Positions 7,731 through 14,039 of a DNA stretch of 33,481 nt are shown here, in pieces. The stretch comes from an uncultured Bacilli bacterium. Lineage in GTDB: Bacteria; Bacillota_I; Bacilli_A; ML615J-28; CAG-313. Every line of letters begins with the position of its first letter. Within the stretch, counting starts at the first letter, position 1. Made by a program: the position numbers and the translations under genes. Under the pieces are notes generated by a model that was given only the letters and a program-made list of their open reading frames with translations, did not search any database and was not told where the DNA came from. The stretch spans positions 1 to 33,481 of the forward strand of contig CAJGCS010000001.1 of the NCBI GenBank assembly GCA_904501965.1, in the 5' to 3' direction.

Positions 7731-8798
7731 ATGCCTGTAAAAGAATTTAATGATATTATTAGAAAAGCAATAAATGAAGAAAAATTGCCAGGCGCAAATT
7801 ATGTTATTGTAACAAAGAAGAAAAAACATTTCGGTAGTATTGGCCATAAGGCATTAGTTCCATTTATTGAAGAAAACAATATAGATACTCTTTATGATAT
7901 TGCATCAATGTCAAAAGTTATTTCTACTACTTCATGTGCTATGAAACTTGTAGAAAGTGGAAAGATTAGATTATTTGATCCAGTTAAAAGATATATTCCA
8001 GAATTCAAACATGGAAACGTACGCATCTATGACCTTATGACACACACATCAGGAATTAGACCATATTTAGCTGGCGCTGCTAGTATGAAAGATGAATCTG
8101 AAGTTTGGAATAGTATTTTAGAACTTGAATTAGAATATGAAAAAGGTTCAAAAATTCTTTATTCTTGCATTAACTATATTATCTTAGGTAAGCTAATAGA
8201 ACGTGTTAGTGGTATGAAACTTGATGAATTTGCTAAAGAAAATATCTTTATTCCACTTGAAATGAATAGTACATGTTATAACCCAAGCAATATTGAACGT
8301 TGTGCTCCAACAGAAGAACGACGTGATTCTGTTTATCAAGGTGTTTTAAGAGGAAGAGTACATGATGAAATGGCTTATGCTCTTCATGGTGTAAGTGGGA
8401 ATGCGGGCGTATTTTCTTGCGTAGAAGATATTAGTCATTTTATTGAAATGATTCTAAATGATGGTGTTTACAAAGGTAAAAGAATTTTTTCAAAAGCAAC
8501 AATTGATCTATTCTATACACCACAAGTAAAAGAAACACATGGTGTTTACTTAACTGAAGAACTTCGTAGTATCGGTTGGATTGTAAGAGGTGCGAATTCA
8601 TCTGCCGGTGAACTTACAAGTGAAGAAACAATTCTTCATACTGGTTTTACTGGAACTAATATTTGGATTGATAGAAAAAATAAAATTGGTTTCTGCATGT
8701 TAACTAATAGAGTTCATCCTACAAGAGATAATGGCCCTACAGCTTCATTAAGACCTCGTCTTGCAAACTATATAATTTCACATATCGAGGAATACTAA
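7731..8798 (+). CDS. Beta-lactamase-fold serine hydrolase, AmiE-like
   Basis: A class C beta-lactamase/PBP-fold hydrolase of 355 residues without signal peptide, so cytoplasmic. The nucleophile motif SxxK is SMSK (59-62); the second motif, usually YxN, is YSC (143-145); the third is HTG (302-304) inside HTGFTGTNIWID. The block HDEMAYALHGVSGNAGVFS resembles the group that includes B. subtilis AmiE (YbbE), which removes peptides from MurNAc during muropeptide rescue. An esterase or D-aminopeptidase is the main alternative. The change of Asn/Asp to Cys in YxN is notable, because this residue shapes the active site. The ATG follows AAGAAGGA. The next gene starts one base after its stop. The AmiE role is inferred from motif and from the neighbouring deacetylase, dipeptidase and glycosidases. 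Confidence 0.75.
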   Translation: MPVKEFNDIIRKAINEEKLPGANYVIVTKKKKHFGSIGHKALVPFIEENNIDTLYDIASMSKVISTTSCAMKLVESGKIRLFDPVKRYIPEFKHGNVRIYDLMTHTSGIRPYLAGAASMKDESEVWNSILELELEYEKGSKILYSCINYIILGKLIERVSGMKLDEFAKENIFIPLEMNSTCYNPSNIERCAPTEERRDSVYQGVLRGRVHDEMAYALHGVSGNAGVFSCVEDISHFIEMILNDGVYKGKRIFSKATIDLFYTPQVKETHGVYLTEELRSIGWIVRGANSSAGELTSEETILHTGFTGTNIWIDRKNKIGFCMLTNRVHPTRDNGPTASLRPRLANYIISHIEEY

Positions 8799-8799
8799 G

Positions 8800-9768
8800 A
8801 TGATTAGATTATTTACACTAGATGACTTAACAAGTGTTGTTAAGTTATGGAATGAAAATACAGTTTGTTATAAACCATTTACATCGGAAACATTTAAAAC
8901 ACATGTTTTAGAACATCCTGATTTTAAAAGTGATGGTGCATTTGTTTTAGAGGTTGATAACAAAATTATCGGTTTTGCAATAGGACTAATTAGAGAATAT
9001 GAAAAATTAGATGATACAAAACCTGGATATTTACCACTTTTACTAGTAGATAAAAATTATAGAAGAAATGGTTATGGGAAAATGCTCTTAAATCATGTTG
9101 AAGAATATATTAAGCTAAAAGGTAAAAATAAATTAAAAGTAAGCTATAGAAGCACACTTAATTTTCCTTGGTATATTCCAAATACTAATAAACATGACCA
9201 TGCAGGAGCACCAGGTGCATTTGTAAATAGTGATTTATACTTGTTCTTAATTAACAATGAATACTTAGTTGTTGATCATCAAGATGCATTTCATTTAGAT
9301 TTAGAAAAATATGAAATGCCTAAAAAAGTTAAAGAAAAATTAGAAAAAAATAAAGCTGATGGTTATGTAATTGAAACTTATGATGAAAATAGACATTTTG
9401 GTCTTGATGAGTTTTATGAAGATATTAACGATGAAGCATTTATTAGAGTTATTAAACAAAATCTTGCAAAAACTAAACCAAATCCGTTCTTGGTTGTTTC
9501 TAAAGATAACAAAGTCTATGGTTGGACAGGTGCAATGTATACTGAAGAATCAGGAAGAGCGCATTTTGATGGAATTGCAATTTCACCAAAGATAAGAGGA
9601 CTTGGACTTGGACAAGGATTATGGTGTTCTTTGGGTCTTTATTCAAAAGAACATGGCTCTAAATTTATGACATTTTTTACAGGTCGTACAAATCATGCGA
9701 GATATATATATTTAAAATCTGGATTTAAAATTATCCAAAGTTTTGCAATAATGGAAAAGGAGATATAA
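8800..9768 (+). CDS. Double-domain GNAT acetyltransferase
   Basis: A cytoplasmic acetyl-CoA-dependent acetyltransferase of 322 residues made of two GNAT folds. The N-terminal copy (about 1-150) carries the acetyl-CoA loop RRNGYGKML (about 88-96), and the C-terminal copy (about 190-322) carries RGLGLGQGL. Both keep the R-x-x-G-x-G pattern, so both could bind acetyl-CoA. The substrate is unknown; given the neighbours, an amino sugar, anhydro-sugar or peptide amine is a reasonable guess. B. subtilis has a GNAT gene (ybbJ) in its muropeptide rescue cluster beside amiE, which gives a parallel but no proof of function. It begins one base after the hydrolase stop with GAGG inside that gene, and is separated by one base from the deacetylase: clear translational coupling. 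Confidence 0.83.
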   Translation: MIRLFTLDDLTSVVKLWNENTVCYKPFTSETFKTHVLEHPDFKSDGAFVLEVDNKIIGFAIGLIREYEKLDDTKPGYLPLLLVDKNYRRNGYGKMLLNHVEEYIKLKGKNKLKVSYRSTLNFPWYIPNTNKHDHAGAPGAFVNSDLYLFLINNEYLVVDHQDAFHLDLEKYEMPKKVKEKLEKNKADGYVIETYDENRHFGLDEFYEDINDEAFIRVIKQNLAKTKPNPFLVVSKDNKVYGWTGAMYTEESGRAHFDGIAISPKIRGLGLGQGLWCSLGLYSKEHGSKFMTFFTGRTNHARYIYLKSGFKIIQSFAIMEKEI

Positions 9769-9769
9769 T

Positions 9770-10456
9770 ATGGCAAAAACAATAATGGTAATCGGTGGAC
9801 ACATTGGCGATGCAGAATTAACTGCTGGTGCACTTATGGCAAGTAATGCAGTAGATGGCGGTAAAAATATTACCGTTGCATTAACTGCTGGTGAAAGAGG
9901 AAATCCTGCTCACTTAACACCACAAGAATATAGAGTACAAAAAATTCAAGAAGCAGAAAACTTTGCTAAGTTAGTTAATGGCGAAGCTGTTGTTTTAGAA
10001 TATTGCGATGGTGAACTTCCTAATGATGAAAAAGTTAGAAGAGAAGTAGCTGAATTAATTGTTAAATATAAACCAAATTTAATTATTACACATTGGCGTA
10101 GTAGAATGCATAAAGATCACGATAGAACACATTACATTGTTCAAGATGCACAATTTATGGCAGGTGTAGTTGGTAATAGCGAAGGAAAAAGACATTATGC
10201 TCCAATTTACTTTGCAGAAAACTGGGAAGATGATCATGATTTTGAACCATATATTTATGTTGATGTTACAAAAGGATTTGATCTTTGGTGCAAAGCTCTT
10301 CATGAACATTGGTTTGTAATGAATAGTAAAGATTTCAAATATTATGATTATTATACATCTTTAGCAAGATGCAGAGGTGCTTTATGTAAGAAACAATATG
10401 CAGAATGTTTTAACATCCTTCCGCACCAAAAGAAGGTAATTAAAGATGAACTATAA
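9770..10456 (+). CDS. PIG-L/LmbE-family deacetylase with altered active-site motif
   Basis: A 228-residue member of the PIG-L/LmbE fold, zinc enzymes that remove acetyl groups from GlcNAc-type sugars (BshB, MshB, DCA). The usual AHPDDxE motif reads GHIGDAE (residues 10-16): the zinc ligands H11 and D14 remain, but the Asp used as general base in MshB is Gly13. The distal motif is MHKDHDRTH (about 110-118), supplying the third zinc His. A subfamily of divergent LmbE-like proteins may share this change, so it could be an ancestral variant with another chemistry or substrate. No signal peptide, so cytoplasmic. The gene is coupled on both sides: one base after the GNAT stop and overlapping the following GHL10 gene by 11 bases. 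Confidence 0.83.
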   Translation: MAKTIMVIGGHIGDAELTAGALMASNAVDGGKNITVALTAGERGNPAHLTPQEYRVQKIQEAENFAKLVNGEAVVLEYCDGELPNDEKVRREVAELIVKYKPNLIITHWRSRMHKDHDRTHYIVQDAQFMAGVVGNSEGKRHYAPIYFAENWEDDHDFEPYIYVDVTKGFDLWCKALHEHWFVMNSKDFKYYDYYTSLARCRGALCKKQYAECFNILPHQKKVIKDEL

Positions 10457-13025
10457 AATAAAAACACTAAAAGGCTTAATTATTTCTTTATCTATAATTT
10501 TAGTGTTTGTATTATCAACATTTGGAGTTGCATTTGCAGAAACTCAATATGTTAAAATATATGATAAAGAAGGTAATACAATTAAACACTATGGAACATA
10601 TAAAGAAGTTGAAATGCCTAGAAATTATTTAACTGCTGAATATGAAATGCGTGGTGTTTGGGTTGCAACTGTATATAACATTGCAATTAGTAAACAAGAA
10701 GGAACTACTCCTGCAGCTATTGAAAAGTATAAACAAGAATTTATCTCTATTTTAGATAGAATGGAAGAGTATAATATGAATACATTATACTTCCAAGTAA
10801 GACCTTCTAATGATGCATTCTATGAATCAGAACTTAATCCATGGAGTCAGTTCTTAGCCGGAGCAGGTGTAAATCCAGGATGGGATCCGCTTGAATGGAT
10901 GGTTACAGAAACTCATAAAAGAGGTTTTGTTTTCCAATGTTGGATGAATGCATTTAGAGTTACTGTTTATAGCGTTTTACCAGGAGAAGATAGTTTAGCT
11001 TCTGAATATACAAATAGTGAATTAATTGCATTCAAAAAAAATGCAATTGCTAAACTTGATGAAGGCAACTTTGCAAGAATTAATCCTGATTGCGTAGTAA
11101 TGGGTGAATCAGACACAAGATTAATTCTTAACCCAAGTGATCCAAGAGTTCAAGAATTTTTAGTCGCAACATGTAAAGAAATTATTGAAAATTATGATGT
11201 TGATGGCTTCCACTTTGATGACTATTTCTATTTATCAGGTGGCGGTGCTGCAAATAACTATAATGGTAACTTTGCAGGTGGCAAAAACTATGATGCAAGT
11301 TTAGTAGGTGAAAATACTTTAAATGACTTACCTTGCTATGAAGCTTATAAACAAGGTAAAGCTGAATATGCTCATTTAGAAAAAGGACTTAATCTTGGTG
11401 ATTTTAGACGTGCAAGTTTAAACCATATGATCAAATCAATTAGATTAATGGTTGATAAATATAATGAAGAACATAATGATGTAGTAGAATTTGGTGCAAA
11501 ACCAGCAGCTGTTTGGCGCAGTAATATTGAATATTGCCGTGAAAACGAATATCGTTGTGTAGAAAACGGTTCTAACACTCATGCTTCTGCATATAGTTCA
11601 TATAATGACTTATATGCTGATACTCTAACTTGGGTAAAAGAAGGTTGGGTAGATTATATGGCACCACAAGTTTATTATGGATTCTCAAGTACAGAAGCTC
11701 CATATGCAGATATCGTTATGTGGTGGGCAGAACAAATTGAACAAGTTAATGCTCAAAGAAGACTTGAAGGTAAAAAAGATATTAAACTTTATATTGCTCA
11801 TGGTATCTATAAATATAGAGATGACAAAAAACAATTTGCTCTTGCAAGTGAAGTGAAGAACCAATTATACTATAATCAAAAGTTTGACTCAATTGTAGGT
11901 TCTGCATTCTATTCATATGAAAACTTATATAAGTTTGTTGACAAAACTCATGAAAATGGTATGAAACTTGTTAAACAAACATGGTCTGAAAAAGTTATCC
12001 CAATTCCTGTTGGTGAAAATGATGCAAAAGGATTAATGGTAGAAGACATCAAAATTCGTAATGCTGTTGGATCTACATCATATTCATTAACATTTGATTT
12101 ATTAGAAAATGCTAATGTATATGCAGTATACAAAGTTAAAAAAGGTGAAACTCTTGACACAAGTGATGTTACAACACGTTCTATTGTTGAATTTGAAGGT
12201 TATCAAGAAAATAAGAGTTTAAGTATTAGTATTGATGATTATGATCCTGAGTATGATTATTACTTTACAGTATTCTCAAAAAGATATCACATGTCAGATG
12301 AGTTTATTAAACTTGACTTTAATTCATCAGTTGAATATACTCCATTAACTGTCCAAGATTCAATTAAACTTGAAAATGCATATTCACCTTCAACAAATGT
12401 TTCTTTCTCACTTGAATCAAAATATGAAGAAGCAAGAACACTTAATTATTCAGTATATGTTGAATATGATGGTGACGAAAGATTAATAGCATCTGGTATT
12501 GTTTTAAATGATGTTATAAATGTTTCATGGAAATCTTGGCCATTTGCATCAATGGAAAATAGAATTAAAGTTGTATATTCTGATGGCGTATTAACTGAAA
12601 CAGTTTATTCAAATTATTTTGATGTTGCCAATGTATTTAATATTACATATGATTTAAATGGAGTAGAAGCTACGCTTGATGCACCAAATGTCTATGTTGA
12701 AGGTAAAGGAATAGAAACTCTTCCAACTCCTACAGAGATTGTTCAAGTAGAAGGAAAGAAAATTACATTTGATGGTTGGTTAAATGAGGCTGGTCAAAAA
12801 GTTACTTCAATTGGTATTTATCAAACTGGCAATGTAAAACTTAAAGCTAACTGGATTATTGAAACAGTTGAAAATCCTAATCCAGAACCACAACCAAATC
12901 CACAACCAAATCCAAACCCACAACCAAATGGTGGATGCTCTTGCTCAAGTACAAGTGCTTCAGTTATTGTTTCTACACTTACTGCACTTTCTCTTGCGGT
13001 TTTGGTATTAAGAAAAAATAAATAA
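10446..13025 (+). CDS. Secreted GHL10 (DigH/YngK-like) glycosidase with InlB repeat and C-terminal tail
   Basis: An 859-residue exported enzyme. A signal peptide with cleavage after AFA (29-31) leads a COG1649/GHL10 TIM-barrel (about 60-505). Typical blocks are RGVWVATV, QVRPSNDAFYES, NPWSQF, DVDGFHFDDYFY (251-262, with acidic D258/D259) and PQVYYGF. The family includes E. coli DigH, which cuts peptide-free peptidoglycan strands, and B. subtilis YngK. Two beta-sandwich-like segments follow, then an InlB/Listeria-Bacteroides B-repeat (about 733-803, with ITYDLNG and FDGWLNE), a Pro/Asn/Gln linker, and a tail: GGCSCSS, a hydrophobic helix, RKNK. The tail looks like a sorting or anchor signal. 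It is the last gene of the tyrS string and is followed by a terminator. The family is sure; the peptidoglycan substrate is inferred. Confidence 0.88.
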   Translation: MNYKIKTLKGLIISLSIILVFVLSTFGVAFAETQYVKIYDKEGNTIKHYGTYKEVEMPRNYLTAEYEMRGVWVATVYNIAISKQEGTTPAAIEKYKQEFISILDRMEEYNMNTLYFQVRPSNDAFYESELNPWSQFLAGAGVNPGWDPLEWMVTETHKRGFVFQCWMNAFRVTVYSVLPGEDSLASEYTNSELIAFKKNAIAKLDEGNFARINPDCVVMGESDTRLILNPSDPRVQEFLVATCKEIIENYDVDGFHFDDYFYLSGGGAANNYNGNFAGGKNYDASLVGENTLNDLPCYEAYKQGKAEYAHLEKGLNLGDFRRASLNHMIKSIRLMVDKYNEEHNDVVEFGAKPAAVWRSNIEYCRENEYRCVENGSNTHASAYSSYNDLYADTLTWVKEGWVDYMAPQVYYGFSSTEAPYADIVMWWAEQIEQVNAQRRLEGKKDIKLYIAHGIYKYRDDKKQFALASEVKNQLYYNQKFDSIVGSAFYSYENLYKFVDKTHENGMKLVKQTWSEKVIPIPVGENDAKGLMVEDIKIRNAVGSTSYSLTFDLLENANVYAVYKVKKGETLDTSDVTTRSIVEFEGYQENKSLSISIDDYDPEYDYYFTVFSKRYHMSDEFIKLDFNSSVEYTPLTVQDSIKLENAYSPSTNVSFSLESKYEEARTLNYSVYVEYDGDERLIASGIVLNDVINVSWKSWPFASMENRIKVVYSDGVLTETVYSNYFDVANVFNITYDLNGVEATLDAPNVYVEGKGIETLPTPTEIVQVEGKKITFDGWLNEAGQKVTSIGIYQTGNVKLKANWIIETVENPNPEPQPNPQPNPNPQPNGGCSCSSTSASVIVSTLTALSLAVLVLRKNK
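12873..12930 (+). repeat. In-gene tandem repeat coding a Pro-Asn-Gln linker
   Basis: Imperfect copies of the 12-base unit CCACAACCAAAT and shorter CCAAAC variants encode a low-complexity Pro/Asn/Gln spacer between the InlB repeat and the C-terminal tail. Such spacers often span the cell wall. The copy number could vary by slippage. A shorter spacer of the same type is present in the second secreted GHL10 (about 16321-16350). Confidence 0.75.
12930..13022 (+). other. C-terminal GCSC sorting-like tail, copy 1
   Basis: About 31 residues: GGCSCSSTSAS, then a hydrophobic segment (VIVSTLTALSLAVLVL) and RKNK. It has the three-part plan of C-terminal sorting signals (short motif, membrane helix, basic end) but no LPXTG. 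The Gly-Cys motif before the helix recalls GlyGly-CTERM and MYXO-CTERM tails, which are processed by intramembrane proteases. No such protease is in the window. Confidence 0.65.
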
Positions 13026-13035
13026 TAAATTAAAA

Positions 13036-13068
13036 GGCTAAGGTAGTTGTACCTTAGTCTTTATTTTT
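13036..13068 (+). terminator. Intrinsic terminator after the tyrS-GHL10 gene string
   Basis: GGCTAAGGTA (13036-13045) pairs with TACCTTAGTC (13050-13059, one G-T pair) around a GTTG loop, followed by TTTATTTTT. Confidence 0.9.
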
Positions 13069-13078
13069 GGTAAAACTA

Positions 13079-13107
13079 TTGAAAAAAAATATAGTTTATA
13101 ATATAAT
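13079..13107 (+). promoter_or_regulatory. Strong promoter of the M19-GHL10-GHL10 unit
   Basis: TTGAAA (13079-13084), a 17-base AT-rich spacer, TATAAT (13102-13107). It follows directly after a terminator and lies about 30 bases before the M19 start. No cre-like sequence is seen in or near it, unlike the GH20 promoter. Confidence 0.85.
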
Positions 13108-13139
13108 ATAATAAGAGTACTTTCTAAGGAGATATAAAA

Positions 13140-14039
13140 ATGAACAAAATATATGATACACATAGCGATATTTTTCATAATCTTTTTACAAGAAAAGATG
13201 AGGGATGCATAGATCCTTTTGAAAAATATCACTTAGAAAACTTAACAAAAGGAAATATCCAAGGTGGAATTTGGGTAGTTTACGGAGATAAAGATTTTGA
13301 TGTTTATCCTGCATATAAAAAAGCATTAGATGCTTTTGAACCTTATAAAGATAAATATGATGTTATCTATGGATTAGAAGGTTTAAGAAATGTGCATACA
13401 CTTGAAGATTTAAAGAAAATGTATAATTTAGGAATAAGACATGCTAGTCTTACTTGGAACGAGGAAAATCATTTAGCAACTGGTGTTGCAGGTCCTGCCG
13501 AAAGAGGATTAACTGATCTAGGAAAAGAATTTTTAGATTTCATGCAAGAAAATAAAATGATTATTGACGTTTCTCATTTAAATATAAAAAGTTTTTACGA
13601 TGTTTGTGAATATGTAAAAACACCAATTATTGCAAGTCATTCTAATGCATATACACTTTGTAATCATAGAAGAAATTTAAATGACGATCAATTACGAGTG
13701 CTAAAAGAAAAAGGCGGATATGTTGGGGTTGTTTCTGCAAGAAATTTTGTATCACCACAAAATGATAGAAAAACTGTAGCAGGACTTGTAGATCATATTG
13801 AATACATTGCCAATATTATCGGAATCGACCATGTAATGCTTGGCCTTGATATGATGGATTATTTAGATGATTTTAATGATCATAATTCAAACCTTGATGA
13901 TTTAGTAACACATGCCGATGCAAATAATGTTGTTACAGAAATGAGAAAACGAGGCTTTAAAGAAGAAGATATAAATAAAGTAACACATGAAAATTATTTT
14001 GAATTATTAAAGAAAGTAGGAGTTAAAAATGAAAAATAA
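13140..14039 (+). CDS. M19-family (renal-type) dipeptidase
   Basis: A cytoplasmic zinc dipeptidase of 299 residues. The metal ligands of the family are all in place: THSD (H8, D10), the bridging GLEG (E80), VSHL (H146) and ASHS (H167), plus HRRNL and the late GLD (D237). M19 enzymes cut dipeptides and accept a D-residue at the C-terminal side, such as pieces of the peptidoglycan stem peptide; some lineages use them for L-Ala-D-Glu-like products. No signal peptide. It starts a transcription unit with its own strong promoter, AAGGAG precedes the ATG, and its end overlaps the second secreted GHL10 by 11 bases, which ties peptide and glycan breakdown together. Family call is firm; substrate is inferred from the neighbourhood. 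Confidence 0.93.
   Translation: MNKIYDTHSDIFHNLFTRKDEGCIDPFEKYHLENLTKGNIQGGIWVVYGDKDFDVYPAYKKALDAFEPYKDKYDVIYGLEGLRNVHTLEDLKKMYNLGIRHASLTWNEENHLATGVAGPAERGLTDLGKEFLDFMQENKMIIDVSHLNIKSFYDVCEYVKTPIIASHSNAYTLCNHRRNLNDDQLRVLKEKGGYVGVVSARNFVSPQNDRKTVAGLVDHIEYIANIIGIDHVMLGLDMMDYLDDFNDHNSNLDDLVTHADANNVVTEMRKRGFKEEDINKVTHENYFELLKKVGVKNEK

Noticed and set aside
12930..13022. LPXTG sortase signal at the GHL10 C-terminus
   Set aside because: No LPXTG or close variant is found before the helix in either exported GHL10; only the Gly-Cys-Ser-Cys motif stands there.
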